Positions 1-5,170 of a DNA stretch of 6,605 nucleotides are shown one piece after another. The notes under the pieces are model-generated. The model was not told where the DNA came from and made no database searches. It saw nothing but the letters and a program-made list of their open reading frames with translations. Positions within the stretch are counted from its first letter, which is position 1. Every line of letters starts with the position of its first letter. The translations under genes and the position numbers were made by a program. This stretch comes from Pseudomonas sp. (GTDB lineage: Bacteria; Pseudomonadota; Gammaproteobacteria; Pseudomonadales; Pseudomonadaceae), in contig SKFV01000218.1 in assembly GCA_007117785.1 (NCBI GenBank), positions 1-6,605 on the forward strand. Direction: 5' to 3'.

Positions 1-1066
1 TACCCCAGGCATTTCGCTCGTAGGTAATCACAGCTGCGATTTCGACTTCAGACAATTGACTGCCAAAGGCCGCCATAGAGGTACCGCGCACCCCGTTGAC
101 CACCACATCGATATGACCCTCAATATCATTGAGCATCATCTCGGTTCCTACCAGCGACGGGAAGGTCGGCGGCAAGCCCTGGCCATTGACCTGGTGACAG
201 GAAGCACAGGCAGAGGCGTATACACGCTCACCACGCTCCATCAACTCAGGCAGGGTCCACTCTTTGGACGCCAACTCACGCTCGAGTGCAGCGGCTTCTT
301 TCTGCTCGGCCAGCCACTCGTCGTATTCAGCCTGTTCTTTGGCAATGACCACGATAGGCATGTAGGCGTGGTCAATGCCACAGAGTTCGGCGCACTGGCC
401 ACGGTAGATGCCCGGCTCGTCAATGCGAGTCCAGGCCTCATTGATAAACCCGGGAATGGCATCTTTCTTCACCGCAAAGGCCGGCACCCACCAGGAATGG
501 ATAACGTCAGCAGACGTAATCAGGAAGCGGACTTTTTGTCCGACCGGCAGCACCAGGGGGTTGTCCACTTCCAGCAGGTAGTTTTCACCCTTGTCGACCT
601 GGTTGTAGATTTCCTCGGAGGACGTGCTCATGTTGCTCATGAAGCTGACATCTTCACCAAGGTAGTCATAGCCCCAGCGCCACTGATAGCCCGTGATCAA
701 CACGTCCATATCAGCATCTTCAGTGTCATAGATCTGGATCAGCACTTTGGTGGCCGGAACGGCCATGCCAACCAGAATCAGCAGAGGAATCACGGTCCAG
801 AGGACTTCAAGTCCCAGGTGCTCATGAAATTTTGATGGTACTACACCCCTGGATTTGCGATGCGCAAACATCGAGTAGAACATCACGCCAAAAACAATGA
901 CGCCGATGACCACACAGATCCAGAAGATGATCATATGCAGGCTGTAGATCGAGTGGCTGATTTCCGTCACCCCTCGAGTCATATTGAAGCCCCATTCGGC
1001 ACTGGCCGCCGCACTGGCCAGAAGCGCACTCAGGGCCACCAGCCAGGTACTGGCTAATCGCAACAT
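1..1066 (-). CDS. coxB: Cytochrome c oxidase subunit II with fused cytochrome c domain (3' end cut by window)
   Basis: This subunit of the inner-membrane aa3/caa3 oxidase takes electrons through a copper-A centre and passes them to subunit I. The 355 visible residues begin with a probable signal peptide (cleavage near ASA-23/EWGFN). Membrane helices follow at about 42-64 and 84-106. Next come the aromatic patch YQWRW (127-131) and the copper-A ligands H190, C225, E227, C229, H233 and M236. After a charged helical linker (about 243-272) there is a class I cytochrome c domain with CASCH at 287-291 and a likely axial Met at 331. This extra heme domain is usual in Pseudomonas CoxB. The ATG at 1066 is chosen because the ATG at 1080 is out of frame and hits a stop after eight codons. 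Only the last few residues should be missing. In relatives coxA follows, which here would lie beyond the left edge. Identification is very secure. Confidence 0.97.
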   Translation of the reverse strand, partial: MLRLASTWLVALSALLASAAASAEWGFNMTRGVTEISHSIYSLHMIIFWICVVIGVIVFGVMFYSMFAHRKSRGVVPSKFHEHLGLEVLWTVIPLLILVGMAVPATKVLIQIYDTEDADMDVLITGYQWRWGYDYLGEDVSFMSNMSTSSEEIYNQVDKGENYLLEVDNPLVLPVGQKVRFLITSADVIHSWWVPAFAVKKDAIPGFINEAWTRIDEPGIYRGQCAELCGIDHAYMPIVVIAKEQAEYDEWLAEQKEAAALERELASKEWTLPELMERGERVYASACASCHQVNGQGLPPTFPSLVGTEMMLNDIEGHIDVVVNGVRGTSMAAFGSQLSEVEIAAVITYERNAWG

Positions 1067-1126
1067 TCCCGGTTCCCCATACTATTGTTGTTATTCATGC
1101 TGGCAGGTGGGCGTGCAGACAAATAC

Positions 1127-1141
1127 CTTTGCGCTGCAAAG
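1127..1141 (-). repeat. Short inverted repeat in the presumed coxB leader
   Basis: CTTTGC and GCAAAG are separated by three bases, giving a perfect six-pair stem in the RNA of either strand. If coxB transcription starts near 1214, the hairpin lies about 60 bases before the coxB start codon. It has no run of T, so it is not a terminator. A role in leader stability or regulation is only a possibility. Confidence 0.4.
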
Positions 1142-1179
1142 AATCGAGAGACACGGCAAAGCCGGATTCCCGGTCGTTC

Positions 1180-1193
1180 CGGTCCACGGACCG
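1180..1193 (-). repeat. Inverted repeat CGGTCC-AC-GGACCG in the presumed coxB leader
   Basis: Two perfect six-base arms are separated by two bases. It is compact and GC-rich, and lies 20-35 bases downstream of the proposed coxB transcription start. The two-base spacer is too short for a stable RNA loop without opening the innermost pair, so a DNA-binding dyad is as plausible as an RNA hairpin. No T tract follows on either strand. Confidence 0.35.
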
Positions 1194-1220
1194 CCCCCAA
1201 TAAAGCGACCAGACCTAGCG

Positions 1221-1248
1221 AGTATAGTCCGCAGCCGTCACATCGCAA
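1221..1248 (-). promoter_or_regulatory. Candidate coxB promoter with an RpoS-like CTATACT -10 element
   Basis: Read on the minus strand, TTGCGA (1248-1243) is followed after 16 bases by TATACT (1226-1221), preceded by C, so the -10 region reads CTATACT. This heptamer matches the core of the stationary-phase sigma factor (RpoS) consensus as well as the housekeeping -10. The predicted start near 1214 would leave a leader of roughly 150 bases. The coxBA genes of P. aeruginosa are known to be induced under starvation through RpoS, which fits. The match is by eye only. Confidence 0.45.
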
Positions 1249-1265
1249 CGTAAAATTTGCTTTTT

Positions 1266-1279
1266 TTGACGATTGTCAA
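1266..1279. promoter_or_regulatory. Candidate Anr/Fnr-family binding site
   Basis: TTGAC and GTCAA form a perfect dyad with a four-base spacer. This fits the Anr/Fnr architecture TTGAT-N4-ATCAA with a symmetric change at the fifth position of each half-site. Its centre (about 1272.5) lies near -58 from the proposed coxB start. A site upstream of the -35 could serve activation or modulation. Anr senses oxygen through an iron-sulfur cluster, so a site beside a terminal oxidase gene makes biological sense. Dnr recognises nearly the same sequence. Confidence 0.45.
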
Positions 1280-1386
1280 GACATGCAAAATCAGATTCTG
1301 CTAGAGGATGTTACCTGATAGTACTGACCCAGAGCGGTACAAGCTACTAAGATGGCTTTCTGCCTCATTTACGGGGCACAAGTCCG

Positions 1387-1393
1387 CTATACT
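1387..1393 (+). promoter_or_regulatory. Plus-strand CTATACT -10-like element
   Basis: The same heptamer proposed for coxB occurs here on the opposite strand, directed toward the 212-residue protein gene. The bases 16-18 upstream do not resemble TTGACA, so under the housekeeping sigma factor it would be weak. Promoters of the RpoS class tolerate poor -35 boxes. It competes with the candidate at 1459-1488 as the promoter of that gene. Confidence 0.3.
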
Positions 1394-1458
1394 GTCTCCG
1401 TGCTAGCATTTTCTGAATTGTCTGCTAAGTTTCCTTGAAACTAATACGTAGTCTCACT

Positions 1459-1488
1459 CTGCCAATCAACCGTTAACGGCGTTATAAC
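1459..1488 (+). promoter_or_regulatory. Candidate promoter of the 212-residue protein gene
   Basis: CTGCCA (1459-1464, four of six matches to the -35 consensus) is followed after 18 bases by TATAAC (1483-1488, five of six matches to the -10 consensus). Transcription would start near 1495, about 38 bases before the ATG. The -10 box lies inside a perfect 14-base palindrome, so a bound regulator would occlude it. Confidence 0.4.
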
Positions 1489-1491
1489 GCC
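1470..1491. repeat. Two overlapping perfect palindromes, possible operator
   Basis: CCGTTAACGG (1470-1479) and GGCGTTATAACGCC (1478-1491) are each perfect palindromes and share the two bases GG. Their centres (1474.5 and 1484.5) are exactly 10 bases apart, about one helical turn. Both carry CGTTA/TAACG half-sites. The second covers the candidate -10 box of the downstream gene. This looks like a tandem operator for a dimeric regulator, but I cannot name the regulator. Confidence 0.4.
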
Positions 1492-1532
1492 ATGGCTGCT
1501 GGGTGTTTTCCTGCGGCTACGGAGTCCGTCCG

Positions 1533-2171
1533 ATGAATATCACTGCCTTGCGCGACAGCGTGCAACGTGCGCAGCAACAGGACCAACAAGCGCTCCTGCG
1601 CGAGTGGCTGGCCGACAGGCTGCCACACCTGCACAGCAGCATCGTACCCCCTGCCAATGGCATTGAGGGCCTGATGCATTTCGTTGAAGCCTATATCCAG
1701 GAAGTACCCGATGTTTTGGAGGCGGCGCAAAGCGTTGCACGCCAGGCCAATCTGGAAGCCTTGCTGCTGCCGGTACTCAGGGTAGCTGCAGACTTTTTCC
1801 TGCAACCGCCAGAATTACCCGCCGCTCATCACGGCATGCTGGCGCTGCTGGACGAAGCCTATCTGGCGCACCGCTTGGTGGAAGAAGTGAATGACCGCTA
1901 TGCCAGCCACGGTGGCGTTCCACTGATCCCGCTGGATACCACCCGCGCCAACCTGATCGTGCACCATTTGCTCGGCGAGTCTTTTGCCAATCAACTGGAT
2001 TCCGCGGTAGAAGCAGCAGTCAATGGCCTGCTACCGGCCAGCCTGTTTGCCAGCGAAGATTTCCAGCATCTCCTTGACCGCCTGGATGCCAGCCAGCGCC
2101 AGCAGCTCTGGAATCAGTGGCCCTGTCTGTCGAGTCGATTGGGAATGGATATACGCCTGGCCGCCGTCTAG
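1533..2171 (+). CDS. Hypothetical protein of 212 residues, mostly alpha-helical
   Basis: I do not recognise a named family. The ATG at 1533 is preferred because GGAG at 1521-1524 sits eight bases upstream. The in-frame GTG at 1503 has no ribosome binding site and would add ten unremarkable residues. The protein has no signal peptide or membrane segment and looks cytosolic. It appears to be built from amphipathic helices: Gln-rich around 11-20 (QRAQQQDQQA), then leucine-rich helices at about 42-95 and 101-124 (including LLDEAYLAHRLVEEVNDRY), a loop with GGVPLIPLD (127-135), and helices to the C terminus. The only cysteine is at 198, and no metal or nucleotide motif is visible. Codon use resembles the neighbours, so it is probably a real lineage-conserved gene. 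It is divergent from coxB and monocistronic, ending at a strong terminator. Function unknown. Confidence 0.85.
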   Translation: MNITALRDSVQRAQQQDQQALLREWLADRLPHLHSSIVPPANGIEGLMHFVEAYIQEVPDVLEAAQSVARQANLEALLLPVLRVAADFFLQPPELPAAHHGMLALLDEAYLAHRLVEEVNDRYASHGGVPLIPLDTTRANLIVHHLLGESFANQLDSAVEAAVNGLLPASLFASEDFQHLLDRLDASQRQQLWNQWPCLSSRLGMDIRLAAV

Positions 2172-2172
2172 C

Positions 2173-2200
2173 AAAACGCCCCTTATTCGGGGCGTTTTTT
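2173..2200. terminator. Rho-independent terminator shared by two convergent genes
   Basis: AAAACGCCCC and GGGGCGTTTT form a perfect ten-pair stem around the six-base loop TTATTC, with the T run continuing to 2200. It begins two bases after the stop of the plus-strand gene and is strong in that direction. On the minus strand it has the same stem with only four T, so it should terminate the prlC-yheV transcript less efficiently. The stop codon of the minus-strand gene lies inside the loop. Confidence 0.9.
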
Positions 2201-2452
2201 CTTCAGCTTGGGATTGGGAAAGAACTGCACCGTTTGCGCCTTGGCGGCCGGTTTGGCGGGTTTGTCTTTGTTGACCCGGGTAGGAATTTCTTTCGGCACC
2301 ACGTTGCCACGAATATCCAGACTATCGGCATAGCCGCAGGCGACGCAGTCACGCTGCGGCAGGCCGTCCAGCTCGAACATGCGGATGGTATCCATGGCGC
2401 TGCAAGCCGGGCATACCGCCCCGGCGATAAAGCGCTTTACCGGTTCCGTCAT
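2183..2452 (-). CDS. yheV: YheV-family putative zinc-ribbon protein
   Basis: This 89-residue protein has the family signature KRFIAGAVCPAC at 6-17 and a second pair, CVACG, at 36-40. C14, C17, C36 and C39 form a CxxC-x18-CxxC set that should bind one zinc ion. Enterobacterial YheV is about 66 residues; this one is longer because of a Lys/Pro/Ala-rich linker (about 61-72) and a very basic end (KLKKKRPE). A hydrophobic stretch QTVQFFPN near the C terminus resembles the end of other family members. The molecular function of YheV is unknown. Its ATG overlaps the prlC stop in an ATGA arrangement, and GGAGAGG at 2457-2463 inside prlC serves as its ribosome binding site, so it is probably translationally coupled to prlC. 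The last codons form one arm of the terminator. Confidence 0.9.
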   Translation of the reverse strand: MTEPVKRFIAGAVCPACSAMDTIRMFELDGLPQRDCVACGYADSLDIRGNVVPKEIPTRVNKDKPAKPAAKAQTVQFFPNPKLKKKRPE

Positions 2453-4497
2453 GCCGCCTCTCCGGTCAGCAGGCCGCTATGGCGCAGGAGCGCATCGACA
2501 CTCGGCTCGCGACCACGGAACTCGACGAACAGCTCCATCGGCTCCTTGCTACCACCCTGCGCCAGCACGCTGTCGCGGAAGGCCTGACCGGTGGCGGCAT
2601 TCAGCACGCCCTCTTCTTCGAAGCGCGAGAAAGCGTCAGCGGACAGCACTTCGGCCCACTTGTAGGAGTAGTAACCTGCTGCGTAGCCACCGGCAAAGAT
2701 ATGCCCGAAGCCGTTCTGGAAGCGGTTAAAGGCCGGCGGAATAAACACCGCCACTTCTTCACGTACTGCATCCAGCACTTCTTGCACGCTGCGCTGCGGA
2801 TGACGGCGCGCGTGCAGCTCAAAGTCGAACAGGGAGAATTCGATCTGGCGCAGCATGCCCAGGCCGGACTGGAAATTCTTCGCCGCCAGCATCTTGTCGA
2901 GCAGATCCTGCGGCAGCGGCTCACCGGTTTCATAGTGACCGGAAATCAGCGCCAGACCTTCCGGCTCCCAACACCAGTTTTCCATAAACTGGCTCGGCAA
3001 CTCGACCGCATCCCAGGCAACACCATTGATGCCCGACGCGGACGGATAATCCACCCGGGTCAACAGGTGGTGCAGGCCGTGACCAAATTCATGGAACAGG
3101 GTAGTGACTTCATCGTGGGTCAGCAGCGCCGGCTTGCCGCCGGAGGCCGGAGTGAAGTTACCCACCAGATAGGCAATCGGGCGTTGCAGCTCACCATCGG
3201 GCAGGCGGCGGCGATCACGGCAACCGTCCATCCAGGCACCACCACGCTTGTGGCTGCGGGCATACAGGTCGAGGAAGAAGCGACCAATCACCTCACCCTC
3301 TTCCAGCACCTCGAACAGACGCGCATCCGGGTGCCAACGCTCGAACTCGTCAACCTCACGCAGCTCGATGCCATAGAGGCGCTCAACCACGGCAAACATG
3401 CCGGCAATCACCCGGTCGACCGGGAAATAGGGGCGCAGCTCTTCCTGTGACAGCTCATAACGATGCTGGCGCAGCTGTTCGGCGTAGTAGCCCATATCCC
3501 AGCTTTGCAGATCATCGCAGCCGTGCTCGGCGGCAAAGGCACGCAGATCGGCCAGATCCTGTTCCGCATGCGGACGGCTTCGCGCTGCCAGATCGCGCAG
3601 GAAGCCCAACACCTGATCAGTGCTGTCGGCCATCTTGGTCGCCAGTGACAGCTCCGCATAGTTGGCAAAGCCCAGCAGCTCGGCCAGCTCCTGACGCAAT
3701 TGCAGAATCTCGACCATCAGCGGGCCATTGTCATTCTGACCGGCCTGCGGGCCCTGATCGGACGCGCGGGTGCAGTAAGCGGTGTACAGCTCTTCACGCA
3801 GGGCGCGGTCATGTGCGTAGGTCATCACTGCGTAGTAGCTGGGGAAGTCCAGGGTGATTAGCCAGCCATCCAGCTCGCGGGCCTTGGCCGCTTCAGCCGC
3901 CTGGGCCAGGGCCGATTCCGGCAAGCCGTCGAGCTGGGCAACATCGGTAATCAGTTTGGTCCAGGCCTGGGTAGCATCCAGCAGCTGGTTGGAGAACTGG
4001 CTCTGCAAGGTGGACAGGCGGCTCTGCAACTCGCCGTAACGTTTTTGCTGCGCCGGCGGCAGGGCAATCCCGGACAATCGGAACTCACGCAGGGCATGTT
4101 CGATAATGGTTTTTTGCGCCGTATCCAGCTTGGCAAAGGCATCGCCTTCAGCCAATTGCTGATAGGCGGCATAAAGCTCGGCATTCTGCCCCATCTCGGT
4201 GGCGTACTCGCTGAGTAGCGGCAAGCAGGCATCATAGGCCTCGCGCATTTCCGGGCTGTTGACCACCGCATTCAGGTGACTGGCCGGGGAGAAGGCGCGA
4301 GTCAGGCGCTCGCCCATCTCGTCCATCGGCTCGATCAGGCTGGCCCAATCCCACTGCGCAGGTGGCGATTGCAACAAGGCCGCCAGTTGCGCCCGGTTGT
4401 CTGCCAGCACCTGCTCGACGGCGGGCTGCACGTGTTCGGGGCGAATGGCCTGAAAGGGTGGCAGGTCGTAGTTTTGCAACAGCGGGTTGTTACTCAT
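2449..4497 (-). CDS. prlC: Oligopeptidase A, M3A-family zinc metallopeptidase
   Basis: PrlC/OpdA is a cytosolic endopeptidase that cleaves short peptides, including signal-peptide fragments and proteolysis products. The protein has 682 residues, against 680 in E. coli. The zinc site is HEFGH at 469-473 with the third ligand E499 in the following AVELPSQFMENW segment, giving HEXXH-x25-E. E470 is the catalytic glutamate. Other M3 landmarks are the block from GRFFLDLY to GGAWMDG (405-425) and YYSYKW (609-614), whose tyrosines line the active site. There is no signal peptide, as expected. The ATG at 4497 is preceded by AGGA about nine bases upstream, and the N-terminal sequence NPLL is typical. 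It is first in an operon with the yheV-like gene and divergent from yrdA. All key residues are intact. Confidence 0.97.
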   Translation of the reverse strand: MSNNPLLQNYDLPPFQAIRPEHVQPAVEQVLADNRAQLAALLQSPPAQWDWASLIEPMDEMGERLTRAFSPASHLNAVVNSPEMREAYDACLPLLSEYATEMGQNAELYAAYQQLAEGDAFAKLDTAQKTIIEHALREFRLSGIALPPAQQKRYGELQSRLSTLQSQFSNQLLDATQAWTKLITDVAQLDGLPESALAQAAEAAKARELDGWLITLDFPSYYAVMTYAHDRALREELYTAYCTRASDQGPQAGQNDNGPLMVEILQLRQELAELLGFANYAELSLATKMADSTDQVLGFLRDLAARSRPHAEQDLADLRAFAAEHGCDDLQSWDMGYYAEQLRQHRYELSQEELRPYFPVDRVIAGMFAVVERLYGIELREVDEFERWHPDARLFEVLEEGEVIGRFFLDLYARSHKRGGAWMDGCRDRRRLPDGELQRPIAYLVGNFTPASGGKPALLTHDEVTTLFHEFGHGLHHLLTRVDYPSASGINGVAWDAVELPSQFMENWCWEPEGLALISGHYETGEPLPQDLLDKMLAAKNFQSGLGMLRQIEFSLFDFELHARRHPQRSVQEVLDAVREEVAVFIPPAFNRFQNGFGHIFAGGYAAGYYSYKWAEVLSADAFSRFEEEGVLNAATGQAFRDSVLAQGGSKEPMELFVEFRGREPSVDALLRHSGLLTGEAA

Positions 4498-4514
4498 CGG
4501 GCATATCCTGGTAT

Positions 4515-4543
4515 CTGGTCAGCAGTCGCCGGTTGGCTACAAT
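4515..4543 (+). promoter_or_regulatory. Candidate promoter of the yrdA-receptor unit
   Basis: TACAAT (4538-4543) matches the -10 consensus at five of six positions. The sequence 17 bases upstream, CTGGTC (4515-4520), is a poor -35. Transcription would begin near 4550, leaving a leader of about 69 bases before the yrdA ATG. An inverted repeat, GCCGGT-N11-ACCGGC (4528-4550), brackets the -10 box and could be an operator. Confidence 0.4.
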
Positions 4544-4550
4544 GACCGGC
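4528..4550. repeat. Inverted repeat bracketing the yrdA -10 box
   Basis: GCCGGT (4528-4533) and ACCGGC (4545-4550) are perfect six-base complementary arms separated by 11 bases that contain TACAAT. The centre-to-centre spacing of the arms is 17 bases. Position and symmetry suit a repressor site, but six-base arms can arise by chance in GC-rich DNA. Confidence 0.3.
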
Positions 4551-4606
4551 ACATTAACCGTGGTGCGGCATTATTCCATAGATGTGGCGCCACTCCGGCA
4601 AATTTC

Positions 4607-4613
4607 AAGGTGA
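4607..4613 (+). promoter_or_regulatory. Ribosome binding site that sets the yrdA start
   Basis: AAGGTGA lies five bases before the ATG at 4619. It decides the start: the same frame stays open upstream to 4487, but that extension has no ribosome binding site and shows no family similarity, while MHIRPYGGQQP matches the normal N terminus of the family. Confidence 0.8.
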
Positions 4614-4618
4614 CAACA

Positions 4619-5170
4619 ATGCACATTCGACCCTACGGCGGTCAGCAACCGCAACTCGGCCAGCGCGTGATGGTCGACAAGAGCGCCGTGGTGCTCGGTG
4701 ACGTAACCCTGGGCGACGACAGCTCGGTCTGGCCGCTGACCGTGATTCGTGGCGACATGCACCGCATTCGTATCGGCGCGCGCACCAGCGTGCAGGATGG
4801 CAGCGTGCTGCATATCACCCACGCCGGACCATTCAACCCGGATGGCTTTCCCTTGACCATAGGCGACGAGGTGACCATTGGTCACAAAGTGTTGCTGCAC
4901 GGCTGCAGCATCGGTAGTCGCGTGTTGATCGGCATGGGCAGCATCGTCATGGATGGTGCCGTGGTGGAAGATGAAGTCATCATCGGCGCCGGCAGCCTGG
5001 TACCCGCCGGCAAGACCCTGGCCAGCGGCTACCTGTATATGGGCAGCCCGGCGCGCCAGGTGCGTGAACTGAAAGCCAGCGAACGGGAATTCTTCGCCTA
5101 TACCGCCGCCAATTACGTACGCCTGAAAGACAGCTATCTCGCCGAACAGACCACCCACAAGGCCACCTGA
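4619..5170 (+). CDS. yrdA: Gamma-class carbonic anhydrase family protein (YrdA type)
   Basis: The 183 residues form a left-handed beta-helix of the hexapeptide-repeat class, normally a homotrimer with metal sites between subunits. Repeats such as VVLGDV, VTIGHK and VIIGAG run from about 22 to 126, followed by a C-terminal helix. The likely zinc ligands are H65, H89 and H94, with the same H-x4-H spacing as in archaeal Cam. R44 (IRGD) and Q59 (VQDG) match conserved active-site positions. The acidic loop bearing the Cam proton-shuttle glutamate is absent, as in other YrdA proteins, so carbonic anhydrase activity is uncertain. Similarity to E. coli YrdA (184 residues) is high throughout, including MLHGC/GMGSI-type segments and GYLYMGSPARQVR. 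It is cytosolic. Its TGA overlaps the next gene's ATG by one base. Confidence 0.93.
   Translation: MHIRPYGGQQPQLGQRVMVDKSAVVLGDVTLGDDSSVWPLTVIRGDMHRIRIGARTSVQDGSVLHITHAGPFNPDGFPLTIGDEVTIGHKVLLHGCSIGSRVLIGMGSIVMDGAVVEDEVIIGAGSLVPAGKTLASGYLYMGSPARQVRELKASEREFFAYTAANYVRLKDSYLAEQTTHKAT

Larger units (their letters stand above)
1067..1532. other. Divergent intergenic control region between coxB and the 212-residue protein gene
   Basis: This 466-base stretch is visibly richer in A and T than the flanking genes. I see no convincing coding sequence in it: the short open frames lack ribosome binding sites and recognisable protein content. It contains a candidate Anr/Fnr box, candidate promoter elements for both flanking genes, two short hairpins in what would be the coxB leader, and two adjacent palindromes near the plus-strand gene. 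No tRNA-like or terminator-like structure was found. A small RNA inside it cannot be excluded by eye. Confidence 0.7.
4498..4618. other. Divergent spacer between prlC and yrdA
   Basis: These 121 bases must carry the start signals of both divergent units. A plausible plus-strand promoter and an overlapping inverted repeat are visible. On the minus strand I find TTGAAA (4608-4603) but no good -10 at the right distance, so the prlC promoter is not located. No gene or RNA structure is seen here. Confidence 0.5.

Noticed and set aside
56..835. Open frame of 259 codons on the plus strand inside coxB
   Set aside because: It is antisense to copper-A and heme-binding motifs of coxB. Its His-rich, motif-free content is a shadow.
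858..1004. A cytochrome c fused to CoxB as a novel fusion
   Set aside because: CoxB proteins with a C-terminal heme c domain are well known in Pseudomonas and other caa3-type oxidases. The fused domain itself lies near the left edge of the window and is intact as far as visible.
1054..1253. Several short open frames on both strands upstream of coxB
   Set aside because: They lack ribosome binding sites and their translations show no plausible protein. The region is explained better as regulatory.
1251..1279. TTGACA (minus, 1279-1274) as the -35 box of coxB
   Set aside because: It is a perfect -35 match, but the sequence 17 bases on is ATTTTA, a poor -10. The hexamer is better explained as half of the Anr-like dyad.
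2479..3450. Open frame of 323 codons on the plus strand inside prlC
   Set aside because: It is antisense to conserved oligopeptidase A motifs, including HEFGH. No ribosome binding site or family resemblance is seen.
4494..4508. Four-codon reading frame (MPDE) overlapping the prlC start on the minus strand
   Set aside because: An ATG eight bases before the prlC start opens a tiny out-of-frame peptide, but the AGGA placed for prlC is too close to serve it. It is most likely chance.
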